A stretch of 34,002 bases of DNA from Candidatus Rokuibacteriota bacterium (GTDB taxonomy: Bacteria; Methylomirabilota; Methylomirabilia; Rokubacteriales; CSP1-6): positions 1 to 34,002 of the forward strand of contig JACQWC010000102.1 of NCBI GenBank assembly GCA_016209635.1. Direction: 5' to 3'. The notes below the pieces were generated by a model. That model was not told where the DNA came from and did no database searches. It saw only the letters and a program-made list of their open reading frames with translations. This document shows, one piece after another, positions 21,810-29,767 of the stretch. Made by a program: the position numbers and the translations under genes. Numbering within the stretch: position 1 is the stretch's first letter; the number at the start of each line of letters is the position of its first letter.

Positions 21810-24164
21810 ATGTCCCCCGCTCCCCGCTTCGTCGGCAGCGAAGTCAAGCGTCTCGAGGACCCGCGGCTCCTCCGCGGCCAGGCGCAGTACGTGGACGACC
21901 TGACGCTCTCCGGCCTCGTCCATGGCCTTGTGCTCCGTTCTCCCCACGCCCACGCGCGCATCGTCCGGCTCGACGCGGGAAGGGCGGCCGAGCAGCCGGG
22001 CGTGTGCGCCGTCTTCACCGCCCGGGATCTCGAGGGCCACATGCAGCCGAAGCCGCTCATCCTGGCGCCTCCGAACACGAAGAACCCCCCGCGTCTGGCC
22101 CTGGCGCAAGACCGCGTCCGGTGCGTCGGCGACCCCGTCGCGTTCGTCGTCGCCCTCGATCGCGCGATCGCCCGCGATGCGGCCGAGCTGATCGAGGTCG
22201 AGTACGACCCGCTCCCCGCCGCGCTCGACCCCGAGGCGGCGCTGGCCCCGGGCGCGCCCCAGGTCTACCCCGAAGCCCCGGGGAACATCGCCTACGAGCA
22301 CGCCTGGTCGAGCGGCGATGTCGACGCGGCGTTCGGGCGGGCACATCGCGTCGTGCGGCTCAGGCTCGTGAACCAGCGCCTCGCCGCGGTCCCGCTCGAG
22401 CCCCGGGGCTCGGTCGCCCAGTGGCAGGCGGACTCCCTCACCTTCTGGACGTCGACGCAGGGGGCCCACAAGACCCGGTCGCTCCTCGCGGAGACGCTCG
22501 GCGTTCCCGAGCACGCGATCCGGGTCATCGCGCCCGACGTCGGCGGCGGCTTCGGCGTCAAGTTCGGCCTCTACGACGAGGAGGTGCTCACGGCGTTCGC
22601 CGCCCGCCGGCTCGGCCGGCCCGTGAAGTGGATCGAGACCCGCAGCGAGAGCATGGTGGCGACCTTCCACGGCCGCGGCATCGTGCACGTGGGCGAGCTG
22701 GCGGTGGCCTCCGACGGCACGTTCCTCGGCCTCCGGGTCACGGGCGTCGGCGACATGGGCGCCCACCTCGAGGGGTTCACGTGCCTGCCGCCGATCCTCT
22801 GCGGTCGCCTCGTCACCGGGGCCTACCGGATCCCCGCGGCGTCGTACGCCGTCCGCGCGGCGTTCACCCACAAGGCCCCCACGGGCCCGTACCGGGGCGC
22901 CGGCCGCCCGGAGGCGGCGTACCTCATCGAGCGCCTGGTCGATACGGCGGCGCGCGAGCTCTCGATCGACCCGGTCGAGATCAGAAAGAAGAACTTCGTT
23001 CGCGACGGGGACTTCCCGTTCAAGTCGCCCTCCGGCCTCACCTACGACTCCGGCCGCTACGCGCTGACCCTCGAGCGGGCGCTCGCGATCCTCGGCTACG
23101 AGGCGTTCCGGCAGGAGCAGGCGCGGGCGTGGACGGAGGGGCGCTATCTCGGCGTCGGGCTCTCGACCTTCGTCGAGACGGCGAGCACGGGCCCGTCGCG
23201 CACCGGGGCGCTCGCCGCCCACGAGTACGGGTCGGTCCGCGTGGAGGCCTCGGGGCGGGTGACGGCGCTCACCGGCACGTCACCCCACGGCCAGGGGACG
23301 GCGACCACGCTCGCCCAGATCGTCGCCGATGCGCTCGGCGTGACGCCGGAGGACGTCACGGTGCTCCACGGCGACACGGCCATCGTGCCCATGGGCTTCG
23401 GCACCGGCGGGAGCCGCGCCGCCACCGTCGGCGGCACCGCGATCCTCCAGGCCGCCCTGACGGTGAGGGAGAAGGCGATGAGGATCGCCGCGCACCTCCT
23501 CGAGGCCGCGGCGGCCGACCTCGAGTTCGACGCCGGGCGGTTCCATGTACGCGGGCTCGCCGAGAAGGGGATCACCCTCGCCGAGATCGCGCGCGTCGCC
23601 CACCGCGGCGCGCAGCTCCCGCCCGGGATGGACCCCGGGCTCGAGGCGGCGCGGGTCTGGGATCCGCCCGACTTCACCATCCCCTTCGGCGTCTACGTCG
23701 CGGTCGTGGAGGTCGCACCCGAGACGGGGGAGGTGAAGCTCCGCCGCTTCATCGGGGTCGACGACGTGGGCAACGTGCTGAACCCGATGCTGCTCGAGGG
23801 CCAGCTCCACGGCGGGATCGCCCAGGGCGTCGCCCAGGCGCTCCTGGAGGAGATCGTCTACGACGAGACCGGCCAGCTCCTCTCGGGGAGCCTGATGGAT
23901 TACGCGGTACCGAAGGCCGACGACCTCCTCGCGTTCGAGCTGGACCGGACGGTGACGCCGACGCCGGTCAACCCGCTCGGCGCCAAGGGCGTCGGCGAGG
24001 CGGGCTGCGTCGGCGCGCCGCAGGCGGTGGTGAACGCGGTCGTCGACGCGCTCCGACCGCTCGGCGTGAGCCACATCGACATGCCGCTCAGGCCCGAGAA
24101 GGTCTGGCGGCTCTTCAGCGGATCCGCCGCGTCCCGCGGACGACCGGGGCCTCGGGATCCATGA
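21810..24164 (+). CDS. Xanthine dehydrogenase/aldehyde oxidase family molybdopterin-binding subunit (CoxL/XdhA-like)
   Basis: A 784-residue large subunit of a molybdenum hydroxylase. The N-terminal half opens with the family start FVGSEVKRLEDPRLLRGQAQ. The Mo-site features are GGGFGVKFG, the active-site loop GPYRGAGRPEA (359-369) and GAKGVGEAGC with the catalytic Glu at 730. True CO dehydrogenase form I carries AYxCSFR in that loop, so CO oxidation is unlikely; an aldehyde, purine or N-heterocycle substrate is more likely. The FAD (CoxM) and [2Fe-2S] (CoxS) subunits normally encoded beside it are absent on both sides, so they must be elsewhere or the subunit acts with other partners. Its last 50 bp overlap the convergent ADC-fold gene. 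Confidence 0.93.
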   Translation: MSPAPRFVGSEVKRLEDPRLLRGQAQYVDDLTLSGLVHGLVLRSPHAHARIVRLDAGRAAEQPGVCAVFTARDLEGHMQPKPLILAPPNTKNPPRLALAQDRVRCVGDPVAFVVALDRAIARDAAELIEVEYDPLPAALDPEAALAPGAPQVYPEAPGNIAYEHAWSSGDVDAAFGRAHRVVRLRLVNQRLAAVPLEPRGSVAQWQADSLTFWTSTQGAHKTRSLLAETLGVPEHAIRVIAPDVGGGFGVKFGLYDEEVLTAFAARRLGRPVKWIETRSESMVATFHGRGIVHVGELAVASDGTFLGLRVTGVGDMGAHLEGFTCLPPILCGRLVTGAYRIPAASYAVRAAFTHKAPTGPYRGAGRPEAAYLIERLVDTAARELSIDPVEIRKKNFVRDGDFPFKSPSGLTYDSGRYALTLERALAILGYEAFRQEQARAWTEGRYLGVGLSTFVETASTGPSRTGALAAHEYGSVRVEASGRVTALTGTSPHGQGTATTLAQIVADALGVTPEDVTVLHGDTAIVPMGFGTGGSRAATVGGTAILQAALTVREKAMRIAAHLLEAAAADLEFDAGRFHVRGLAEKGITLAEIARVAHRGAQLPPGMDPGLEAARVWDPPDFTIPFGVYVAVVEVAPETGEVKLRRFIGVDDVGNVLNPMLLEGQLHGGIAQGVAQALLEEIVYDETGQLLSGSLMDYAVPKADDLLAFELDRTVTPTPVNPLGAKGVGEAGCVGAPQAVVNAVVDALRPLGVSHIDMPLRPEKVWRLFSGSAASRGRPGPRDP

Positions 24165-24864
24165 CGAAGCGGATCCTCGGCAGGTCCGTGTCGCACGTCG
24201 TCATGCTGGCCGCGATCGGGTAGAGCAGACGGAGGGGTACCGCGCCCCACGCCGACGCGTCGAAGCGACCGACCACGGGCCGGCCGCGCTCGGCCTTGTG
24301 GAAGGTGTAGTGCGGGTCCACCTGGACGAGATAGGGCACGAGCTGCCCGTTCTCGCTGACGCGCGCGAGCGTGACGCTGTGGATGTACTGGACGTCCGCT
24401 CCCGAGATCGGCTCGGGATTGACGAGCGCCAGCTCCGCGATCGCGGCGCCGTCCAGCGTGACCGTCGCGGTCACGCGGTCGTGGTATCGCTGGAGGGCGA
24501 CCCCGCCCGGACGGACCGGGAATCCCCAGCGCTCCCTCAACAAGGCCGCCGCGTCGGCGGTCGTGGCCACGGCGCCCAGGACGTAGCCGCGCGGATGGGC
24601 GCCGGCGCGACCCATCAGCCGGAGCTGGGCCAGCGCGAACGGCCCGACGGGGCTCTCGCCGCAGCGGGTCACGTTGAAGGTCGCGTAGAGGGGCACCGCC
24701 GGGTGCATGGCCCGGGGCAGGAGGGCGAGGCTCTCGTCGCCGACCTCCCAGGAGACCTGGAGGACCTCCGCCTTCGGCAGCTCCCACGCTTCCGTGTCGA
24801 GATGCCGCATCTCGGGCACCCGCGGGAGGATCGACTGGAGGTCCAGCTCGCCGAAGACGGGCAT
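24115..24864 (-). CDS. Acetoacetate decarboxylase-fold protein lacking the catalytic lysine
   Basis: A 249-residue protein with the acetoacetate decarboxylase (ADC) fold. Segments are LLPRAMHPAVPLYATFNVTR (49-68), GPFALAQLRLMGR, and RERWGFPVRPGGVAL (110-124). In true decarboxylases the last segment reads GFPKK and the first Lys forms the Schiff base. Here it is Val117-Arg118, so decarboxylation by that mechanism is excluded if the alignment holds. ADC-like proteins without the Lys are known to act as hydratase/dehydratases or aldolases. ATG 24864 overlaps the luciferase-like stop by one nucleotide (TGATG), so it ends the long operon starting at hemE. A longer extension to 24999 would overlap that gene and is rejected. 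Confidence 0.82.
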   Translation of the reverse strand: MPVFGELDLQSILPRVPEMRHLDTEAWELPKAEVLQVSWEVGDESLALLPRAMHPAVPLYATFNVTRCGESPVGPFALAQLRLMGRAGAHPRGYVLGAVATTADAAALLRERWGFPVRPGGVALQRYHDRVTATVTLDGAAIAELALVNPEPISGADVQYIHSVTLARVSENGQLVPYLVQVDPHYTFHKAERGRPVVGRFDASAWGAVPLRLLYPIAASMTTCDTDLPRIRFVMDPEAPVVRGTRRIR

Positions 24865-25949
24865 CACGCCTTGCCCTCCTTGAACGCGGGCATGACCTCG
24901 CGGGCGAAGAGCCGGAGGCTCGCCAGCACCCTCTCCTGAGGAATCACCTCCATCGTGTTGAGGAGGAAGTTCACCCGGTCGACGCCGACCGATTCCCATC
25001 GCTTCAGCGCACGGGTGATGCGCTCGGGACCGCCCAGCGCCAGCCCCTCGCCCGCCTGCTCGCTGGCGTCGGGTCCGGTCGCCTGGCGGCGGAGCTGCGG
25101 GAGGAGGCCGAGCGAGGGGTAGGATTTCGAGGGATAGGCCTCGCGCGCCGAGATGAGCTGGGTCGCGAGATAGTTGAAGGCGTCCGCCATCGTCCGGCCG
25201 AGCGCCAGCCCCTCGGCGTCATCCTCGTCGCAGTAGAGGAAGTTCACCGTGCTCACCTGATCGTTGACGAACTCGCCCACGGGCGTGCAGAGCTGGATCC
25301 GGCGACGGTACTCCGCGATGCGCTTCTCTTGCTCGGCGAACTGGCCGAAGGTCAACCCGAGGCTCCCGAGGCCGCGGTCGGCCGCGTCCAGCTCGGTCCC
25401 CGGGCTCGTCACCGCGACCCAGAGCGGCGGGTGCGGCCGCTGGTAGACCCGGGGGAGGATCGTCCGCGAGGGCATCGACCAGAACTCGCCCTCGTAGGCG
25501 AACCGCTCCGACGTCCACATCTTCGGCAGACACCGCACGAACTCGTCCCAGCTCTTCTTCGTGCTGTCCGGGCTCGCCCCGAACCCCGCCAGCTCGGTCC
25601 ACGTCGCCGACCGCCCCGTGCCGACCTCCAGGCGGCCGCCCGAGAGGATGTCGAGGGTGGCGGTGCGCTCCGCGATCTTGATCGGATGGTTGAACTCGGG
25701 CACGCACACGATGATCCCGTGGCCCACCCTGATCCGCTTGGTGCTCATCGCGCAGGCCGTGAGGAACAGCTCGGGGGCGGAGCAGTGGGAGTACTCCTCC
25801 AAGAAGTGATGCTCGACCGCCCAGACCTGATCGAACCCCAGCTCGTCCGCCAGCCGGACCTGCTCGAGCGCGTTCGCGTACACGGCGCGCTCCGACTCGC
25901 GCGTCCACGGGCGCGGCACCGACAGCTCGTAGAAGAGGCCGAACCTCAT
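24864..25949 (-). CDS. LLM class flavin-dependent oxidoreductase (bacterial luciferase-like)
   Basis: A 361-residue luciferase-like monooxygenase. Family segments are MRFGLFYELSVPRPW at the N-terminus, ADELGFDQVWAVEHHFLEEY, RIRVGHGIIVCVPEFNHPIK, and DILSGGRLEVGTGRS, the FMN/F420 phosphate site. RPHPPLWVAVTSPGTELDAA follows. It probably oxygenates or oxidises a small organic substrate with reduced flavin. The ATG at 25949 overlaps the upstream stop (ATGA), and GGAGGTG precedes it. It is the second of two adjacent luciferase-like genes in the operon; the pair are different subfamilies and not an obvious alpha/beta luciferase. Substrate unknown. Confidence 0.93.
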   Translation of the reverse strand: MRFGLFYELSVPRPWTRESERAVYANALEQVRLADELGFDQVWAVEHHFLEEYSHCSAPELFLTACAMSTKRIRVGHGIIVCVPEFNHPIKIAERTATLDILSGGRLEVGTGRSATWTELAGFGASPDSTKKSWDEFVRCLPKMWTSERFAYEGEFWSMPSRTILPRVYQRPHPPLWVAVTSPGTELDAADRGLGSLGLTFGQFAEQEKRIAEYRRRIQLCTPVGEFVNDQVSTVNFLYCDEDDAEGLALGRTMADAFNYLATQLISAREAYPSKSYPSLGLLPQLRRQATGPDASEQAGEGLALGGPERITRALKRWESVGVDRVNFLLNTMEVIPQERVLASLRLFAREVMPAFKEGKA

Positions 25950-26914
25950 CGGGCACCTCCGACCCCGGCGAGGAGCGGCCACACCTCCGCCGTCAGCCGC
26001 TCCATCGTCTCGTTCATCTCCGCGTACGAACCGGTCCTACAATCGAAGATCGCGTGCGTCGGTCCGAGCTCGATCACGGGCTTGAGCTGCTCGGCGACCT
26101 CGGCCGCGGTCCCGACGAGCACCCGGCCGGGCTCCTCCGGCGGGCGCCGGGCGGTGTCGCCCCCGGGGCCGACCACGCGCACGCCATAGCGGACGGAGAG
26201 CCCGCACTCGTCCGGCTTCCGCCCGCTCGCCGCCACCTGCTCGCGGAGGTACGCCACGAGTCCGCGCAGCTCGTCGGCCGGGATCCGGAACGCGTGCCAG
26301 CTCTGGCCGAGCCGGGCGGCGCGCCGGATCGCCGCGCGGCTGTTGCCCCCGACGAAGATCGGCGGATGCGGCTTCTGGACGGGCTTCGGGGAGCACCCGA
26401 TCTCGCGCACCTGATAGAACTTGCCGTCGATCACCGGGTTGTCCTCGGTCCAGAGCCGGATGAGGATCTCGAGCCACTCGTCCGTCACCCGGCCCCGCTC
26501 GGCGAAGGGCGGGGAGGCCATGGCGGCAAACTCCTCGGCGAGCCAGCCCACGCCGACGCCGACGAACAGTCGCCCCCCTGACAGGACGTCGATCGTCGCC
26601 AGCATCTTGGCCGTCAGCACGGGATTCCGGTACGGGAGGACGAGGACGCTCGGGCCGAACCGGATCCGCCGGGTCGCGCCCGCCACGAAGCAGAGCATCG
26701 AGATCGGCTCGAGGTAGTCGGCGTCGGCGGGGACCGCGAGGCGGCCGGTCGCGTTGTAGGGATAGCGCGACTCGATCCGCCGGGGTATCACGATGTGATC
26801 GGTCACGACCAGAGAGTCGTAACCGAGCGCTTCCGCCGCCCGCGCCGTCTCGATCACGTGGTCCCGCGTGGCCAGCGGCCCCGCGTTCAAGACCTGGAAC
26901 CCCAGCTTCACCAT
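25946..26914 (-). CDS. LLM class F420-dependent oxidoreductase
   Basis: A 322-residue luciferase-like protein of the F420-dependent type. The N-terminus is MVKLGFQVLNAGPLATRDHV, followed by AEALGYDSLVVTDHIVIPRR with the conserved Asp-His. RIRFGPSVLVLPYRNPVLTA and DVLSGGRLFVGVGVGWLAEE are the phosphate-binding strands, and PKPVQKPHPPIFVGGNS is typical of the TIGR03619-like group. It would transfer hydride between F420H2 (or FMNH2) and an unknown substrate. AGGAGGAGG lies before ATG 26914. It overlaps the next luciferase-like gene by 4 nt and follows the epoxide hydrolase by 28 bp. Confidence 0.92.
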   Translation of the reverse strand: MVKLGFQVLNAGPLATRDHVIETARAAEALGYDSLVVTDHIVIPRRIESRYPYNATGRLAVPADADYLEPISMLCFVAGATRRIRFGPSVLVLPYRNPVLTAKMLATIDVLSGGRLFVGVGVGWLAEEFAAMASPPFAERGRVTDEWLEILIRLWTEDNPVIDGKFYQVREIGCSPKPVQKPHPPIFVGGNSRAAIRRAARLGQSWHAFRIPADELRGLVAYLREQVAASGRKPDECGLSVRYGVRVVGPGGDTARRPPEEPGRVLVGTAAEVAEQLKPVIELGPTHAIFDCRTGSYAEMNETMERLTAEVWPLLAGVGGAR

Positions 26915-26942
26915 GGCGCCTCCTCCTCTCCGATCGCCGTCC

Positions 26943-27956
26943 CTATCCGAGCTCCCGGAAGAACTCGCGGATGTCGCGGGCGAGGGCCTCGGGCTCCTCG
27001 AGGGCGGCGAAGTGACCGCCCGCCGCCATCGTCGTCCACCGCCGGACCTCCGCGACGCGCTCGACCCACGACCGGGGCGGACGGAGCAGCTCGCGCGGGA
27101 AGTCGGCGAAGCCCAATGGCACCCCGATCCGCTCGCCGGGCGCCGGCGACCAGGGCGCGTGGCGGTGCGCGTAGTACGGCCAGAACGATGAGTTGATCGC
27201 GCCGCTCGCCCAGTAGATCATCACGCTCGTCAGCAGCACGTCCTTCGTGAAGCGTTGCTCGACCTCCCCGCCGCAGTCGCTCCAGCTCCGGTACTTGTCG
27301 ACGATCCACGCGGCGAGGCCGACCGGCGAGTCCGTCAGCCCGTAGGCCAGGGTCTGGGGCCTGGTCCCCTGGATCCACTGGTACCCCGCCTCCTCGCGCT
27401 GCCAGCGCCGCGCCTCGTCGAAGTACTGCCGCTCCTCGGGGCTGAGCGTCGCCGGATCCCGCCCGCCGCCGCGGACGAAGAGGTTCGTCACATGGACCCC
27501 GGTCAGGCGCTCGGGGTACGCCGCGCCGAGGCGAGCCGTCACGGCGCAGCCCCAGTCCCCGCCGTGAGCGCCGAAGCGAGAGTACCCCAGCACGTCCTGC
27601 ATCAGCGCGGCGAAGAGATCCGCGATCTCGACGATGCCGAACCGGTCCTGGTTCGGCCGGAACGAGAAGCCATAGCCCGGCAGCGACGGCGCGACGACGG
27701 TGAAGGCGTCCGCCGGGTCGCCGCCGAACCGCGCGGGATCGGTGAGGAGCGGGATCAGCCGGTGGAACTCCCAGACGGAGCCGGGCCAACCGTGCGACAG
27801 GAGGAGGGGGAGCGGTCTCGGCCCCTTGCCTTCCACGCGGATGAAGTGGAGATCGATCCCGCCGAGCGGGACCGTGAACTGCGGGAACTCGTTGAGCCGC
27901 GCCTCCTGCGCGCGCCAGTCGTAGGCGTCGCGCCAGTACGCCACCAGGGCCTTCAT
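26943..27956 (-). CDS. Epoxide hydrolase family protein, N-terminal domain in frame but without a normal start
   Basis: A 337-residue alpha/beta-hydrolase from ATG 27956. The oxyanion motif is HGWPGS (55-60), the nucleophile D134 lies in HGGDWG, and the catalytic His is in AAGGHFAALEEPE. It hydrates epoxides to diols. The frame stays open for 49 more codons upstream to the TAG of hemG (28106-28104). Those codons encode the usual EHN N-terminal domain (SPFRIHVPEAELADL, ARVRWPDEIPGGGWRYGSD). None of them is ATG, GTG or TTG. So either translation starts at a non-standard codon, or the hemG TAG is read through, or the gene has lost its start and makes a shortened protein from 27956. The full frame (386 residues) would be normal for the family. 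Confidence 0.85.
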   Translation of the reverse strand: MKALVAYWRDAYDWRAQEARLNEFPQFTVPLGGIDLHFIRVEGKGPRPLPLLLSHGWPGSVWEFHRLIPLLTDPARFGGDPADAFTVVAPSLPGYGFSFRPNQDRFGIVEIADLFAALMQDVLGYSRFGAHGGDWGCAVTARLGAAYPERLTGVHVTNLFVRGGGRDPATLSPEERQYFDEARRWQREEAGYQWIQGTRPQTLAYGLTDSPVGLAAWIVDKYRSWSDCGGEVEQRFTKDVLLTSVMIYWASGAINSSFWPYYAHRHAPWSPAPGERIGVPLGFADFPRELLRPPRSWVERVAEVRRWTTMAAGGHFAALEEPEALARDIREFFRELG

Positions 27957-28103
27957 GTACCCGAGGTCGCTTCCGTAGCGCCATCCGCCGCCCGGGATCT
28001 CGTCGGGCCACCGGACGCGGGCCAGGCGCGCGCGCAGGTCGGCCAGCTCCGCCTCGGGGACGTGGATCCTGAACGGACTGGGCGCCGGGGGAACGGCTCG
28101 ACC

Positions 28104-29531
28104 CTATCCCGTCGGAGCGCCGGCGAGCAGGCGCTCGGCGGCAGCCTCGCCCGACCGGACGCAGTCGGCGATCCCGACCCCGCGGTAGCCGCCGCCCGCG
28201 AGCACGAGGCCGGGCGCCTGGTCCACGCGACGCTCGATCGATTGGACGCGCTGGAGGTGGCCCACGTCGTACTGCGGCATCGACGCCGGCCAGCGGGTGA
28301 TCCGCGTGACGAGCGGCTCGGCGGTGATGGCGAGCGCGGCCCGGAGATCGTCCCGGGCGCGCGCCTCGAGCGTCGCGTCGTCGGCCGCGAGCGCGCTCGC
28401 GTCGAGCGCGCCGCCGAGGAAGCCGCGGAGGAGGACTCCGCCCTCGGGGGCGCGGCCGGGGTACTTGACGCTCGAGAAGGTGCAGGCGAGCAGGTCCCTC
28501 CCCTCAGTCCGGGGCACCACGAAGCCGAACCCGTCGAGCGGATGCGGCACGTCGGCCCGCCGGTACCCGAGCGACACGGTGGCGGCCGACGCGTACGGGA
28601 TCTCGCCGAGGAGCGCCGCGAGCGGCGGATCGACGTAGCGGAGGAGGCGACCGGCCCCGTGGGCCTCCGTCGCCACGACGACGGCGTCGGCGTCGACGCG
28701 CGAGCCCCCGGCCCCGAAGACGCGCCAGCCGCGACCGTGACGCTCGAGCCCCGTGACCCCCTGCTTCAGGCTCGTCGTCCCGGGCGGGAGCTGCCGGGCC
28801 AGCGCCGTGATCAGATCCTCCATTCCCCCGCGGAAGGTGACGAAGAGGCTCCAGCGCGCGCCGCTCGTCCCGCCCTCGGGGGCGCGGCGGCTCGCCCGCC
28901 AGAGACCGAGGATCACGCTCCGGTCCCGCCGTTCCAGCTCGAGGAAGCGCGGCATCGTCGCGCGGAGGCTCAGGTCGTCTGGGTCGGCGGTGTAGATCCC
29001 CGCCACGAGCGGCTGGGCGACGCGCTCGAGCGCCTCCCGGCCGAGCCGCCGCCGGACGAACGCTCCCAGGCTCTCGTCATCGGTCATGCCATCGGGCGTG
29101 ACCCCGCCCCCGCGAGGCAAGATCAAATCGAGCGCCATGCGGAGCTTGCCGGGCCAGGAGAAGAGGTGGGACCGGACGAACGGCCCGAGGCGGGTCGGCG
29201 CCAGGAGCTGGAAGCCGCCGGGCAGCGCATGGAGGCGGCCGCGGTACCACACGAACGTCTTCCTGAAGCGATCGTCGGTGCGGACGAGCTCGCCCTCGAC
29301 GCCGAGCCGGCGGCAGAGAGCGAGCGCCCACGGCTTCTCCGAGAGGAACGAATCGGGGCCATGCTCCAGGAGGAACCCCTGGGCGCGCTCCGTCTCGATC
29401 GTGCCGCCCAGCCGGTCGCGCGCTTCCAGGAGCGTGATGTCCAGGGGGAGCGAGCGCTCGCGCGCCAGCTCCGTGGCCCGGTGCGCGGCCGCGAGCCCAC
29501 TGACCCCGCCACCGATCACGACGAGCTTCAT
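28104..29531 (-). CDS. hemG: HemG/HemY-type protoporphyrinogen (or coproporphyrinogen) oxidase
   Basis: A 475-residue FAD enzyme of the HemY type (the gene is called hemG or hemY). The Rossmann FAD motif is VVIGGGVSGLAAAHRA at the N-terminus, then LLEARDRLGGTIETE and the substrate segment EHGPDSFLSEKP. The C-terminal FAD motif is LVLAGGGYRGVGIADCVRSG. It oxidises protoporphyrinogen IX, or coproporphyrinogen III in organisms using the coproporphyrin route. The gene order hemE-hemH-hemG here matches Bacillus hemEHY, which uses the latter, but sequence alone does not decide. The ATG at 29531 lies inside a repeat element, with no clear Shine-Dalgarno. Its TAG stop is directly followed in frame by the epoxide hydrolase domain. 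Confidence 0.92.
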   Translation of the reverse strand: MKLVVIGGGVSGLAAAHRATELARERSLPLDITLLEARDRLGGTIETERAQGFLLEHGPDSFLSEKPWALALCRRLGVEGELVRTDDRFRKTFVWYRGRLHALPGGFQLLAPTRLGPFVRSHLFSWPGKLRMALDLILPRGGGVTPDGMTDDESLGAFVRRRLGREALERVAQPLVAGIYTADPDDLSLRATMPRFLELERRDRSVILGLWRASRRAPEGGTSGARWSLFVTFRGGMEDLITALARQLPPGTTSLKQGVTGLERHGRGWRVFGAGGSRVDADAVVVATEAHGAGRLLRYVDPPLAALLGEIPYASAATVSLGYRRADVPHPLDGFGFVVPRTEGRDLLACTFSSVKYPGRAPEGGVLLRGFLGGALDASALAADDATLEARARDDLRAALAITAEPLVTRITRWPASMPQYDVGHLQRVQSIERRVDQAPGLVLAGGGYRGVGIADCVRSGEAAAERLLAGAPTG

Positions 29532-29570
29532 TGCATCGGGGACCGCGAGGTCGGGGTCATCCGTGGGTGG
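29526..29570 (-). repeat. 45-bp dispersed element, copy 3, overlapping the hemG start
   Basis: On the minus strand it begins CCACCCACG and passes through GACCTCGCGGTCCCCGATGCA into the hemG start codon. It matches the copies at 4028-4072 and 3128-3172 at 34 and 32 of 45 positions without gaps. The hemG ATG aligns with the ATG-like bases of CTACAATGGAG in copy 1. It is also part of the first unit of the 66-bp tandem repeat. Confidence 0.6.
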
Positions 29571-29767
29571 CGTGCCGTGGGTACGGCCTGGCTCCGTTGC
29601 ATCGGGGACCGCGAGGTCGGGGTGGGAGTGCGAAGCCGCAGGGCGTCCGACGCCCGAGGCGAGCCTGAGTGAATCCGTGGGTGGCGTGCCGTGGGTACGG
29701 CCTGGCTCCGTTGCATCGGGTGCCGCGAGGTCGGGGTCATCCGTGGGTGGCGTGCCGTGGGTACGGC
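29531..29767 (-). repeat. Tandem repeat of a 66-bp unit between hemH and hemG, three copies
   Basis: On the plus strand each unit begins TTGCATCGGG and contains TCCGTGGGTGGCGTGCC and GTGGGTACGG. Unit 1 is 29531-29596 (66 bp). Unit 2 is 29597-29710 (114 bp, carrying an extra 50-nt block in place of 2 nt). Unit 3 is 29711 to about 29767, diverging at its end. Unit 3 encodes the last residues and stop of hemH (PYPRHATHG, then TGA), and unit 1 ends at the hemG ATG. So the segment joining the two genes seems to have been duplicated in tandem. The copies are nearly identical, which suggests recent duplication. Confidence 0.9.
29624..29673. repeat. 50-nt insert in repeat unit 2 with a 15-bp hairpin
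   Basis: The extra block in unit 2 contains GGGCGTCCGACGCCC (29641-29655), a 7-bp inverted repeat around one base. There is no T-run, so it is not a standard terminator. It could be a small inserted element or a segment lost from the other two units. Confidence 0.55.

Noticed and set aside
21810-24164. CO dehydrogenase large subunit (form I)
   Set aside because: The active-site loop reads GPYRGAGRPEA and lacks the AYxCSFR signature.
20837-24223. A very long open frame (over 1100 codons) in another frame of the molybdopterin subunit gene
   Set aside because: It has no family motifs, is extremely Arg/Gly/Pro-rich, and overlaps well-supported genes. Long false frames are expected at this GC content.
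24865-24999. Extended start for the ADC-fold protein
   Set aside because: It would overlap the luciferase-like gene in another frame; the TGATG overlap at 24864 is a better start.
29641-29655. Rho-independent terminator
   Set aside because: The hairpin has no T-run and occurs in only one repeat unit.
29531-29767. CRISPR-like array
   Set aside because: The units are contiguous 66-bp copies without unique spacers, and there are no cas genes.
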